DNA of 64,000 bases from assembly GCF_002799155.1 (NCBI RefSeq), contig NZ_NERD01000002.1, positions 2,170,001 through 2,234,000 of the forward strand, in the 5' to 3' direction. This DNA comes from Stenotrophomonas maltophilia. Lineage in GTDB: Bacteria; Pseudomonadota; Gammaproteobacteria; Xanthomonadales; Xanthomonadaceae. A program made the position numbers and the translations under genes. A model generated the notes under the pieces. That model ran no database searches, was not told the origin of the DNA, and was given only the letters and a program-made list of their open reading frames with translations. Shown here one piece after another: positions 25,817-35,682 of the stretch. The stretch's first letter is position 1, and each line of letters opens with the position of its first letter.

Positions 25817-26263
25817 TCAGGTGCCGCTGCTGGAATCAGCGCCCTGCGCCGACGCGGTCGGCGTCGAGCCTGCGCTCTGCACAACGATCTGGTTGCCAAC
25901 GATGGAGACGGAGATGCCCTGCGCTGCATAGGCTGCGGTCAGATCGATCACGGCCTGCTGTGCATTGGTGGTGTCGATGTTCGAGACCGCGCCGAACAGC
26001 GTGAAGTCCGAGCTGAGGCGGTAGTCCAAGGTGCGTCCAGAATCCTTGGCCCAGCGCTCGAGCATGGCTTTGAGCGTGCCATCCATCGGCGAAGCCTGGT
26101 AGACGTAGCTGGAGTACAGCGGGATCTCGGTCGTTGCCGCAGCGAAGCGGTTGACCGGCTTCCAGCGGCCTCCGAAATCGGGAGCGGACTTGGTGGCACA
26201 ACCGGCCACCATCAGCGCCGCCACTGCGGCGATGGATATTTTCGCGATAAACGCCTGATTCAT
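25817..26263 (-). CDS. virB7: VirB7, lipoprotein with C-terminal N0-type domain
   Basis: A 148-residue lipoprotein: signal IAAVAALMVAGC with lipobox at Cys22. After a linker with RWKPVNRF, the region that binds VirB9, comes a folded domain of about 80 residues (DGTLKAMLERWAKDSGRTL, ISVSIVGNQIVVQS) resembling the N0/secretin-TonB N-terminal fold. Long VirB7 proteins carrying an N0 domain are typical of X-T4SSs such as that of Xanthomonas citri, whereas Agrobacterium VirB7 is short. Confidence 0.92.
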   Translation of the reverse strand: MNQAFIAKISIAAVAALMVAGCATKSAPDFGGRWKPVNRFAAATTEIPLYSSYVYQASPMDGTLKAMLERWAKDSGRTLDYRLSSDFTLFGAVSNIDTTNAQQAVIDLTAAYAAQGISVSIVGNQIVVQSAGSTPTASAQGADSSSGT

Positions 26264-26490
26264 ACGGGCTTCACTTTGACGTACGAAAAAGCAGTCCCGA
26301 GCATTGGTCCCCTGGTCGTCCGGCGCTGCATCGCGCACGCCGGAATCGGAGGGAAGCGCTGCTGCGTGCAGCACACCCGCTCCGGCTCCCCTGCAGCCCC
26401 AAAGGCTGCCAACCAGGTCGCAGGGCCGCCGGACGTTGCCGACCGCGCACCCGCATACCTCACCAACGTCGAAACCATCCTTGTTTCCAT
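26260..26490 (-). CDS. Possible small leader gene overlapping virB7
   Basis: A 76-codon frame starting ATG at 26490 with AGGAG eight bases upstream, and ending in a TGA that overlaps the virB7 start (ATGA). It contains a modest hydrophobic stretch and several cysteines and ends TAFSYVKVKPV. I recognise no family. The good ribosome site and coupling overlap argue for translation, the otherwise ordinary composition argues against. It may simply be a leader that couples translation into virB7. Confidence 0.3.
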   Translation of the reverse strand: METRMVSTLVRYAGARSATSGGPATWLAAFGAAGEPERVCCTQQRFPPIPACAMQRRTTRGPMLGTAFSYVKVKPV

Positions 26491-26644
26491 GGCACAAACT
26501 CCTGGCCACCCTACTGCTACAACTTTGACATCCAGCACACATTTCTGGATGGCAGACACAGGGTCGCACAACCACGCGTCAATTCCATGTCAGACAAGTC
26601 TGAAAATCCATGAACAGATGCCAAATTATTGACCTCCGTCACTA

Positions 26645-26676
26645 ATTCACATTCTTAAATGTGAATCAATTTCACA
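26645..26676. promoter_or_regulatory. Paired palindromes between virD4 and virB7
   Basis: ATTCACATT-CTTA-AATGTGAAT (26645-26666) is a perfect 9-bp inverted repeat. It overlaps a second one, TGTGAA-TCAAT-TTCACA (26660-26676). A further CGTGAATT lies at 26687-26694. The core TGTGA/TCACA resembles a CRP/Clp half-site but the second palindrome has a 7-base instead of a 6-base spacer. The region is AT-rich within GC-rich DNA and heads the virB7-virB6 transcription unit, so an operator is likely; the binding protein is unknown. Confidence 0.5.
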
Positions 26677-26692
26677 AATTTAGCGACGTGAA

Positions 26693-28372
26693 TTAGACAT
26701 TAAGCATTGGAACGTCCACCTTCGGCAGCAGCCTGGAGGTGAAGTAGCGGTCCTTGTAGTAGCGGATCTTGTCGCATTTCACCGGATGCGGTATGCCCTC
26801 ATACAGGAACACCTCCATGTCCGGCCCCATCGCTTTCAACTCCTGCGGCAGCATCAGCGCGCGCCGTTCCTCGGTGAAGTTGTGGGTCTTCTCGCGGGCG
26901 TGGGTGACGTTCTTCCTGCGCACCGTGGTGTAGCCCAGCATGTCCGAGTAATCGTTGGCATCCTGCTGTTCACGCGGCGCGTAGAGGATCTGCAGCGCGT
27001 GGTTGGTGATGATCGTGCGCGAGACTTCCCGGCCGTAGGTGGCATCAAGCTGGGACATGCTCTGGATGATCGGCAGCAGGCGGATGTTGTAGCCGGCCAT
27101 GTAGGAAACCGCCGAGGCGATGATCTCCACTTTGCCGATCGAGGTGAATTCGTCCATCAGCAGCAGGCACTGGTACTTCAGGTCCGGGTTGGACTTGGGC
27201 AGTTCCTTGGTGTTGAGGTTGATCAGCTGGCTGAAGAACAGGTTGATGATCAGCCGGCTCTCGGCCAGCTTGTTCGGCTGGATGCCGATGTAGATGGTCA
27301 TCTTCTTCTTGCGGACGTCGGTCAGCAGGAAGTCGTTGCAGCTGGTCGCCTTGTCCAGCACCGGATTGATCCAGGGATTGAGCGGTTCCTTGAAGGTGCC
27401 CAGGATCGAGGCGAAGGTCTCGTCGGCCTGGGACAGCATGTTGGCGAACGCCGAGCGGGCGTTGGCACTGAGGAACGGCCGCTCCGACAGGGTCTTGAGG
27501 TACTTCTTCAGGTCGGTGCCGTCACCGGAGGACAACCGGTACACCGCGCCCAGCGTGGGCGTGCCCGAGCCGCCCGGGAAACCGCTGCTGCGCTCGTCGT
27601 CCCAATTCTCGAACAGGTACAGGGTGAAGGCCATGAACGCGTTGCGTGCCTGGCTGACCCAGAATTTCTGGTCCTCGGCCCCGTCCGGATATAGCATCGC
27701 GGCGATGCTCATCAGGTCCGAGACACGGAAGGCCGGATCGTCGGAGACGTAGCTGAGCGGGTTCCAGCGGTGCGTGCGCCGATCCTCGGCGAAGGGATTG
27801 AACAGGTAGATCTCCTGGCCCTGGCTGGCGCGCCAGCCGCTGGTCAGGTCGAAGTTCTCCTGCTTGATGTCCAGCACCACCAGCGATTCGCCGTACTCCA
27901 GCAGGTTCGGGATGACCACGCCCACGCCCTTGCCTGAGCGGGTCGGCGCGGCCAGGATCACGAACTGCTGGCCATCCAGGCGCACCAGCTTGCCGCCATG
28001 GCTGCCGACCACGATGCTCTGGCCGGTCTTCTTGAACATGCCGTGCTTGGCCAGGTCGGCCCCGGTGGCAAAGCGCGCGTCGCCGTGCAGTGAGCGCTTG
28101 TCCTTCTTCAGCAGCAGCACCAGGCCAGTCACCAGCAGCACCAGCAGCGGCAGGCCAAAGCCCACGTAGCCGGCCCATTTGATCTTGCCCACGAAGGGCG
28201 CAACCTGCGGCTGGCCGATGGCGTGGAAGTACTGGTAGTACGTATTCCAGGTGAACAGCTGGGTGTCCAGCCCCAGGAACAGCAGGGTCAGGTAACCGGA
28301 AAACACGAAACCAAGCAGCAGGGTCGCCAGCGTGATGATGGCGATGAGCGGATACTTCTTACTGGGCAACAC
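26693..28372 (-). CDS. virD4: VirD4 coupling ATPase
   Basis: A 559-residue VirD4/TraG protein: N-terminal spans (LIAIITLATLLLGFVFSGYL and YVGFGLPLLVLLVTGLVLLL), Walker A APTRSGKG (Lys148), Walker B LLLMDEFTSIGK and the later SQLDATYGREVSRTI. It recruits effectors through their XVIPCDs, of which three are encoded in this window. It lies upstream of virB7 with a 430-base gap, so the virB genes may have a second promoter. Confidence 0.96.
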   Translation of the reverse strand: MLPSKKYPLIAIITLATLLLGFVFSGYLTLLFLGLDTQLFTWNTYYQYFHAIGQPQVAPFVGKIKWAGYVGFGLPLLVLLVTGLVLLLKKDKRSLHGDARFATGADLAKHGMFKKTGQSIVVGSHGGKLVRLDGQQFVILAAPTRSGKGVGVVIPNLLEYGESLVVLDIKQENFDLTSGWRASQGQEIYLFNPFAEDRRTHRWNPLSYVSDDPAFRVSDLMSIAAMLYPDGAEDQKFWVSQARNAFMAFTLYLFENWDDERSSGFPGGSGTPTLGAVYRLSSGDGTDLKKYLKTLSERPFLSANARSAFANMLSQADETFASILGTFKEPLNPWINPVLDKATSCNDFLLTDVRKKKMTIYIGIQPNKLAESRLIINLFFSQLINLNTKELPKSNPDLKYQCLLLMDEFTSIGKVEIIASAVSYMAGYNIRLLPIIQSMSQLDATYGREVSRTIITNHALQILYAPREQQDANDYSDMLGYTTVRRKNVTHAREKTHNFTEERRALMLPQELKAMGPDMEVFLYEGIPHPVKCDKIRYYKDRYFTSRLLPKVDVPMLNV

Positions 28373-28407
28373 CCGAATCCTCCATGATGCGCACGCGGCG
28401 CGACGGC

Positions 28408-28665
28408 CTAGCGGTGGCGCCAGCGCGACGCCTTCTTCCGCAGGTGGTTCTCGTTCTCCAGCCCGGGCTCCTCGCCCTCCTCACGCACCAGTTGCAACAA
28501 GCGTTGGCGCGCTTCGGCCAGAGATATCAGGTCGGTCAGACGATCCCCATCGTCGGCGACGACCGCATGGCCGACCACATCGCCCGGAGCGTACACCGGC
28601 GCGTAGGACACCGCTACCAGCTGATAGCGCCCGCGCGACTCCAGCACGTGCTTGAACTCCTGCAT
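28408..28665 (-). CDS. Small hypothetical protein heading the T4SS cluster
   Basis: An 85-residue soluble protein, starting at an ATG with a strong AAGGAGG upstream and ending 35 bases before virD4. The N-terminal part MQEFKHVLESRGRYQLVAVS with YAPVYAPGDVVGHAVVADDG looks beta-rich; the C-terminal part is a charged helix LAEARQRLLQLVREE ending in basic residues. Position suggests cotranscription with virD4, but I recognise no family and cannot assign a role. Confidence 0.65.
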   Translation of the reverse strand: MQEFKHVLESRGRYQLVAVSYAPVYAPGDVVGHAVVADDGDRLTDLISLAEARQRLLQLVREEGEEPGLENENHLRKKASRWRHR

Positions 28666-28884
28666 CGATCCGCCTCCTTGTTTGAGCAACGCTACAGTGT
28701 CCTGCACCACCATCATGCCCACAGGCATGTCATCTGCGCATGCACACCAGCGGCACGGATTGGCGGACCATCCCGCAGCGGAACCGGCATCACCACCGAT
28801 CAAACACTGATTTACCCCCGGCGTGGCTGCTCCTGTTGCGGTGCAGCAGTACAATGGCTGGCTCCCCGCCTCCATCGCGCCCGC

Positions 28885-30096
28885 ATGAGCCCCAACTCTT
28901 CCCTGGCTGCGCGGCTGACGCCCCGTCAGCGCACCCTGATCATCCTCGCCCTTTCACTGGGCGGCTTCGCCATCGGCACCAGCGAGTTCGCCAGCATGGG
29001 CCTGATGCTGGAGATCAGCCGCGGCCTGTCGATCTCCGAAACCCAGGTCGGGCACCTGATCAGCGCCTACGCAATCGGCGTAGTGGTCGGCGCTCCGATC
29101 CTCGCCTTCGTAGGTGCCAGCTTCCCGCGCCGCAAGCTGCTGCTGGCGCTGATGGGCTTCTACGCGGTCGGCAACCTGGCCAGCGCGCTGGCGCCGAACT
29201 ATGCCACGATGCTGGTGGCGCGCTTCGTCGCCGGCCTGCCGCATGGCGCCTACTTCGGCGTTGCGATGCTGGTGGCCGCGGCGATCAGCCCTGCCGGCCA
29301 GCGCGGCCAGGCGATGTCGCGGGTGCTGCTGGGCCTGTCGATCGCGATCCTGGTCGGCAACCCGTTGACCACTTGGCTGGGCCAGCAGCTGAGCTGGCGC
29401 ACCGCCTTTGCCCTGGTCAGCGTGCTGGCCATCGCCACCGTGGCAATGATCGCGCGCTTCCTGCTGCCGGACCCGGACGAAGTGCGCACCTCGCCGATGC
29501 GCGAGCTGCGCGCCTTCAACACCACCCAGGTGTGGCTGGCGCTGGCGATCGGTGCGGTCGGCTTCGCTGGCATGTTTTGTGTGTTCACCTACCTGGCACC
29601 GACCCTGGTGCAGGTCACCGGCGTGGCCGAATCGTGGATGCCGCTGGCAGTGGGCGTGTTCGGCATCGGCGCGATCATCGGCAACATCGCTGGCGGCTGG
29701 CTGGTGGACAAGTTCCACTTCAAGGCCGCCGCCGTGGTGCTGCTGTGGTCGATTGTGATGCTGCTGCTGTATCCACTGGCCGCGCAGTCGGTGTGGACCA
29801 TCGGCCCGATGATCGTCACCGTCGGCACCATGGGCGCGCTGGCGGCGGTGCTGCAGACCCGCCTGATGGACGTGGCCGGTGAAGCGCAGACGCTGGCGGC
29901 GGCCTCCAACCACGCCGCGTTCAATACCGCCAATGCGCTCGGCCCGTGGCTGGGCGGCATGGCAATCAGCGCCGGCTTCAGCCCGGCCAGCACCGGCTAT
30001 GTCGGTGCGGCTACCGCGATCGGCGGCCTGCTGCTGTGGTGCGTGGCGGTGATGCTGGACAAGAAGCGCAAGACCGCCGTCGCCGGCAGCCACTGA
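28885..30096 (+). CDS. MFS transporter, DHA1 (AraJ/sugar-efflux-like) family
   Basis: A 403-residue transporter with about 12 membrane spans. It starts with LIILALSLGGFAIGTSEFAS, has the loop 2-3 motif FPRRKLLLALMGFYAVGN and RFVAGLPHGAYFGVAMLVAA, as in the AraJ/NepI/SotB-type DHA1 exporters. It probably expels small organic compounds in exchange for protons; substrate unknown. It diverges from the T4SS cluster. Confidence 0.87.
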   Translation: MSPNSSLAARLTPRQRTLIILALSLGGFAIGTSEFASMGLMLEISRGLSISETQVGHLISAYAIGVVVGAPILAFVGASFPRRKLLLALMGFYAVGNLASALAPNYATMLVARFVAGLPHGAYFGVAMLVAAAISPAGQRGQAMSRVLLGLSIAILVGNPLTTWLGQQLSWRTAFALVSVLAIATVAMIARFLLPDPDEVRTSPMRELRAFNTTQVWLALAIGAVGFAGMFCVFTYLAPTLVQVTGVAESWMPLAVGVFGIGAIIGNIAGGWLVDKFHFKAAAVVLLWSIVMLLLYPLAAQSVWTIGPMIVTVGTMGALAAVLQTRLMDVAGEAQTLAAASNHAAFNTANALGPWLGGMAISAGFSPASTGYVGAATAIGGLLLWCVAVMLDKKRKTAVAGSH

Positions 30097-30112
30097 ACAT
30101 CGCGCCGGATCG

Positions 30113-30592
30113 TCAGTCGCTGCCCCTGCGGCGGTGGCGATCCGGTCGCAGCAGCGCTGTATCGCCGGCCGCCAGGGTCGGCCGCGCCAGCTCACCGCGC
30201 TTCACGCGGTCCAGCACCCGCCGCGAATTGGCTGCACAGTCGATGCCGTCCGGCCGCGCCTGGATGTCCTCGATCAGGGCCAGCAGGTGCGCCCGGCTCT
30301 CTGCCAACCGCAGCTGCAACGCCTCGATGTCAGCCACCTTCTTCTGCAGCATCGTGATCAACGCATCATGCTGCCACTGGCCCATGTCCGGTGGCAGCAG
30401 GGCACGGATCTCTTCCAGGCTGAAGCCTGCACGCTGCGCACCCGTGATCAGCTCCAGCAGCAGCACCGCCTGTTCCGGATAATCGCGGTAGCCATTGGCC
30501 TGGCGCTGCACCACCAGCAGCCCCGCGTCTTCATAGAAACGAATGCGCGACGCCGCGAGGCCCGTGAGGCGGGCCAGCTCACCGATCTTCAT
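30113..30592 (-). CDS. MerR-family transcriptional regulator
   Basis: A 159-residue regulator: MKIGELARLTGLAASRIRFY (MerR winged helix) with EDAGLL, then NGYRDYPEQAV, and a dimer coiled coil LITMLQKKVADIEALQLRLAE. No metal-binding cysteine set is seen; the single Cys (IDCAAN) follows the coil. It diverges from the Old Yellow Enzyme gene and a MerR-type operator lies between them, so it most likely activates that gene. Confidence 0.9.
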   Translation of the reverse strand: MKIGELARLTGLAASRIRFYEDAGLLVVQRQANGYRDYPEQAVLLLELITGAQRAGFSLEEIRALLPPDMGQWQHDALITMLQKKVADIEALQLRLAESRAHLLALIEDIQARPDGIDCAANSRRVLDRVKRGELARPTLAAGDTALLRPDRHRRRGSD

Positions 30593-30620
30593 CTGTCTGA
30601 ATCCTCGACATGGGAAGCCG

Positions 30621-30651
30621 TTGACCTTCAATCAAACTTGAAGGTTAGCGT
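30621..30651 (+). promoter_or_regulatory. MerR-type promoter/operator of the Old Yellow Enzyme gene
   Basis: TTGACC (-35, 30621-30626) and TAGCGT (-10, 30646-30651) are 19 bases apart, the overlong spacer typical of MerR-activated promoters. ACCTTCAA-TCAAAC-TTGAAGGT (30624-30645), a perfect 8-bp inverted repeat, fills the spacer. It lies between the divergent merR-like gene and the oxidoreductase. Confidence 0.75.
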
Positions 30652-30681
30652 AGCGCCATTCCCCTGTCCTGGAGCTGTCCG

Positions 30682-31920
30682 ATGTCGCTGTTCTCGCCCC
30701 TGGCACTGCCCTCCGGTGCCGTCATCCGCAATCGCATCGCCAAGGCGGCGATGGAGGAGAACATGGCCGACGCCGACCATGCGCCTTCCGCTGCATTGCT
30801 GCAGCTGTACCAGCGTTGGGCCGACGGCGGCGCGGGGCTGATCATCACCGGCAACGTGATGATCGATGGCCGCGCCATGACCGGTCCCGGCGGCGTGGTA
30901 CTGGAAGACGACCGCCACCTTGATCGCTTCATCGCCTGGGCCGAGACAGTACGTTCGCGGGGCGCGCAGATGTGGATGCAGATCAACCATCCCGGGCGGC
31001 AGATGCCGGCCGCACTCGGCCAACCCGCACTCGCGCCGTCAGCCGTCGCCCTGGAGATGGGCGCACTGTCCAGGCAGTTCGCACCGCCGCGGGCGATGAC
31101 CGAGGCGGACATTGAAGAGGTGACCGCCCGCTTCATCCGCAGCGCCGAGCTGGCCGAGCGCGCCGGGTTCAGTGGCGTGCAGATCCATGCCGCGCACGGC
31201 TACCTGCTCAGCCAGTTCCTGTCGCCCCTGTCGAACCGCCGCGACGACCGCTGGGGTGGCAGCCTGCACAACCGTGCGCGCCTGCTGCTGGAGATAGTGC
31301 AGGGCGTGCGCGCCACCGTGTCGCCCACGTTCGCGGTGGCCGTGAAGCTGAACTCCGCCGATTTCCAGCGCGGCGGCTTCTCGCCCGAGGATGCGCGCGC
31401 CGTGGTGGAAATGCTGGCGCCGCTCGGCGTGGACCTGGTCGAGCTGTCCGGCGGCAGCTACGAAGCACCGGCCATGACCGGTGCCGCACGTGACGAACGC
31501 AGCCTGGCACGCGAGGCCTACTTCCTGGAGTTCGCGCGTGAGATCGCCACGGTGGCGACGATGCCACTGATGGTCACCGGCGGCATCCGCCGTCGCGCCG
31601 TGGCCGAGCAGGTGCTGGACAGCGGTGTAGCCATGGTCGGCATCGCCACCGCGCTGGCGATCGAGCCGGATCTGCCGCAACGCTGGCAGCAGGGACGCGA
31701 TCCGGTGCCGACCCTGCGCACCATCGACTGGCGCAGCAAGCCGTTGGCCGCCAGCGCGCATATGGCAGCGGTGAAGTACCAGCTGGGGCGGTTGAGCCAG
31801 CGCCGCCCCACCGCGCCGGGTGTCTCACCGATGTGGGCGCTGCTGTTGGCCCAAGCCGCCGGCAAATGCCGGACCCGCCGCTACCGGCGCTGGATCGGTG
31901 CACGCGCAGGCGGATACTGA
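30682..31920 (+). CDS. NADH:flavin oxidoreductase, Old Yellow Enzyme family
   Basis: A 412-residue FMN enzyme: MSLFSPLALPSGAVIRNRIA, MQINHPGRQMP, HAAHGYLLSQFLSPLSNRR-DDRWGGS (the OYE substrate and FMN region) and MPLMVTGGIRRRAVAEQVLD with the phosphate loop. Members reduce activated alkenes, quinones or dienoyl-CoA with NAD(P)H. The length matches single-domain OYE homologues without the FeS/FAD module of 2,4-dienoyl-CoA reductase. Controlled by the divergent MerR gene. Confidence 0.9.
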   Translation: MSLFSPLALPSGAVIRNRIAKAAMEENMADADHAPSAALLQLYQRWADGGAGLIITGNVMIDGRAMTGPGGVVLEDDRHLDRFIAWAETVRSRGAQMWMQINHPGRQMPAALGQPALAPSAVALEMGALSRQFAPPRAMTEADIEEVTARFIRSAELAERAGFSGVQIHAAHGYLLSQFLSPLSNRRDDRWGGSLHNRARLLLEIVQGVRATVSPTFAVAVKLNSADFQRGGFSPEDARAVVEMLAPLGVDLVELSGGSYEAPAMTGAARDERSLAREAYFLEFAREIATVATMPLMVTGGIRRRAVAEQVLDSGVAMVGIATALAIEPDLPQRWQQGRDPVPTLRTIDWRSKPLAASAHMAAVKYQLGRLSQRRPTAPGVSPMWALLLAQAAGKCRTRRYRRWIGARAGGY

Positions 31921-32012
31921 GCGGACAGGCTTCTCATCGCTGACGCGATGCTCCACCATCTGCATGATCGGCGGCAGCCCGTCGTCGGTCGCAACAGGCG
32001 GAAGGAACCCTC

Positions 32013-32489
32013 GTGGCAGCAGGACCAACCAGGAACCGCGAAAAGCTGCTCGATGACCTGCTATCGCTGGGCCGCAACTGGGCGCTGGCCATCGCCATCG
32101 CAGGCGCCGGGGCCGCGGTCCATTACAGCGAGTCGGTATACGAGGCAGGCCTCTGGCGCGGCCTGCTGCCCACGCTCTGCTTCCTGGTTGCCATCGTCTG
32201 GATCGTGCTCAGCATCATCCGCTTCGACCTGACCATCCAGCAGCACTTCGAGCGGAAACTGTCGCGCTGGCTCAGCCGCCTGCTGTATGTCCTACTGCTT
32301 GGCACCGGCATCACCGCCGTGTTCTTCGTCACCGAACTGGCGGAGAACAACCACATCGCGCGGATGTGCGACTCGGTGGCCAACGAACCCGGCAGCCGCA
32401 TCCACAGGTCGGCCGAATGCCAGCGCCTGTACCAGCATCGCGCAGCGTACCGGCAGCGCCTGGAATCGGCCGGGGGTGAGTTCGACTGA
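32013..32489 (+). CDS. Membrane protein, unknown
   Basis: A 158-residue protein starting at GTG with GGAAGGAA just upstream. Three hydrophobic segments (WALAIAIAGAGAAVHY, LLPTLCFLVAIVWIVLSII, LLYVLLLGTGITAVFFV) are followed by a soluble C-terminal part with two cysteines (RMCDSVAN, AECQRLYQ). No family recognised. Confidence 0.65.
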   Translation: MAAGPTRNREKLLDDLLSLGRNWALAIAIAGAGAAVHYSESVYEAGLWRGLLPTLCFLVAIVWIVLSIIRFDLTIQQHFERKLSRWLSRLLYVLLLGTGITAVFFVTELAENNHIARMCDSVANEPGSRIHRSAECQRLYQHRAAYRQRLESAGGEFD

Positions 32490-32591
32490 ACGGCTTCATC
32501 GCGGTCTTCGCGCGCGATGAACACATTTCGTGGATGTGCATTTGGGCACAGTGCAGCCGACGCCGCGCTCTCGGCCCGTACCGGACCCGCA

Positions 32592-32861
32592 ATGCACCCC
32601 CATCGCGCATCTGCCCGCCATGATGCCATCGCCTTGCAGGCCGGCATGCTGGGCAGCGTATTGGGCGCGGCGCTGTTCAAGGCCATCGCACTGTCTGCGT
32701 TGGCGACGGGTTCGATGATGGGTATCGGGCTATGGGTGATAGCCTGCGCGCTGCTGGCAGCGTGGGCGCTCGCAGCCTATCTGGCCTGCCTGGCACTGAG
32801 CCGACGCGTGTTCGTGCTGATGCTGGTGCTGTGCACGGTGCTGATGATCTGCATCGCCTGA
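32592..32861 (+). CDS. Small two-span membrane protein, unknown
   Basis: An 89-residue protein with hydrophobic stretches AGMLGSVLGAALFKAIALSA, GLWVIACALLAAWALAAYLA and VFVLMLVLCTVLMICIA. The frame is open from an ATG at 32517, but the added 25 residues are hydrophilic and neither start has a clear ribosome site. Function unknown. Confidence 0.5.
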   Translation: MHPHRASARHDAIALQAGMLGSVLGAALFKAIALSALATGSMMGIGLWVIACALLAAWALAAYLACLALSRRVFVLMLVLCTVLMICIA

Positions 32862-32890
32862 CGCCGGCAGGGGCCGGACTATTGCGCATC

Positions 32891-32905
32891 TGTTATAGAA
32901 TAACA
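32891..32905. promoter_or_regulatory. Zur-like palindrome TGTTATAGAATAACA
   Basis: A perfect 6-bp inverted repeat with a 3-base centre in an AT-rich island. It is close to the TGTTATA-N-TATAACA consensus of proteobacterial Zur sites, with one mismatch. It lies upstream of the broken lipoprotein gene at 32985. Assignment to Zur is tentative. Confidence 0.4.
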
Positions 32906-32984
32906 AGTACGATTGGTCCGATTGCGCATGGCCGATGTCACGGATTTGAATTCCATGGCCATCCCGGCATCACCCGAGGCCCTC

Positions 32985-33287
32985 ATGAACCTGCAGCCCC
33001 CGCTCCGCGCGACCCTCATTGCCATCGCCCTCGCATCGCTCAGCGCCTGCGCCACCTATGACGACAGCAACATGCGTCAAGCCTGACAGGAATCGCCGCA
33101 CCTGACGGACCTGCCGCCCGAGGTCGCTGCCCGCGAGAGCCGCTGCAACAAGGGCATGGAAGTGTGGTCGAGCGAGCGCAAGGGCAGTGACAAGCCGCTG
33201 GACCTTAGCGGAAAGACGAAGAATCCCCGACGAAGGTGCACACCCGGTTGCCGCGCCTGTCTTGATCGCGCCCATGCATCCGGCTGA
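32985..33287 (+). pseudogene. Small lipoprotein gene interrupted by an in-frame TGA
   Basis: ATG 32985 gives a lipoprotein signal (ATLIAIALASLSAC, lipobox LSAC) and 33 residues to TGA at 33084-33086. The same frame continues for about 66 codons with protein-like sequence (ESPHLTDLPPEVAARESRC, NKGMEVWSSERKGSDKPLDL). A Trp codon TGG changed to TGA would explain it. The distal end is uncertain. It could also be a genuine 33-residue lipopeptide. Confidence 0.5.
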
Positions 33288-33344
33288 CTGCTCCATCACA
33301 GCCGGCGCGCAACGATGAGGTCTCCCCACCCTGTCGAGACTCAG

Positions 33345-33593
33345 ATGCCGGACACTGCCCACCCTGTCATTCGCGCGTTCGAGGCCGTGTTCGATCTATC
33401 AGGCAGCGTGCAGCGCATCACTGCGCTCACGGTCACCTGCCGGCATTGCTCGTCGACCAGCTCTGCCAGCGAAGACAACCTGGTGCAACTTCCGGGCGGG
33501 GCGTTGTTCCGTTGTGACGGGTGCGGCTGCCATCAACCGGTCAGCCACGCCCGCCTGTCGGACTGGCAACCGGCGTCGTTGCTGGGTATCTGA
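33345..33593 (+). CDS. Small protein with a CxxC zinc-ribbon-like pattern
   Basis: An 82-residue protein with TVTCRHCSS and FRCDGCGCHQP, two CxxC knuckles about 30 residues apart, as in small zinc ribbons. The ATG at 33345 is preferred over one 30 bases earlier. I do not recognise a specific family; zinc binding is inferred from cysteine spacing. The next small gene starts 16 bases downstream. Confidence 0.5.
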   Translation: MPDTAHPVIRAFEAVFDLSGSVQRITALTVTCRHCSSTSSASEDNLVQLPGGALFRCDGCGCHQPVSHARLSDWQPASLLGI

Positions 33594-33609
33594 GGGCCGC
33601 CACGTGGGA

Positions 33610-33786
33610 ATGACTGCGGAACAGCGGAAAATACTCCAGGCAATCGCCGCTGCAGAGCCGGTGCGCGGCGATGCCGCAACGTGGGCGGTGACCGCCGGAT
33701 GGGCGGTACAGGCGGAAGACGGGGATATCGATCTCACCGAGGCTGGCCGGGATGCGCTCACCGCGCAGGCAGGTCGTGAGGGCTAG
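33610..33786 (+). CDS. Small hypothetical protein
   Basis: A 58-residue acidic protein (MTAEQRKILQAIAAAEPVRG to DIDLTEAGRDALTAQ) resembling a short winged-helix fragment. GTG at 33604 is an alternative start. Probably cotranscribed with the zinc-ribbon-like gene. Function unknown. Confidence 0.4.
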   Translation: MTAEQRKILQAIAAAEPVRGDAATWAVTAGWAVQAEDGDIDLTEAGRDALTAQAGREG

Positions 33787-33926
33787 ACCCGCCGATCAGG
33801 CCAGCTTCGCCTCCCTTCGCGCGGCGCCGCGATAGCGGCAACCTGCGGAACAAAGGGTGCATCCCTGCCACGTCGACGGCGAAGTGGCGAGGCCTTTCAT
33901 GCCGGCGGTGTGCAGGGCGTCATGAC

Positions 33927-35675
<1,749 letters not shown>

Positions 35676-35682
35676 CGGGCGG

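Noticed and set aside
26264-26692. A clear CpxR box or sigma-54 promoter upstream of virB7
   Set aside because: I searched by eye for GTAAA-N5-GTAAA and TGGCAC-N5-TTGCA patterns and found no convincing match; only the palindromes are reported.
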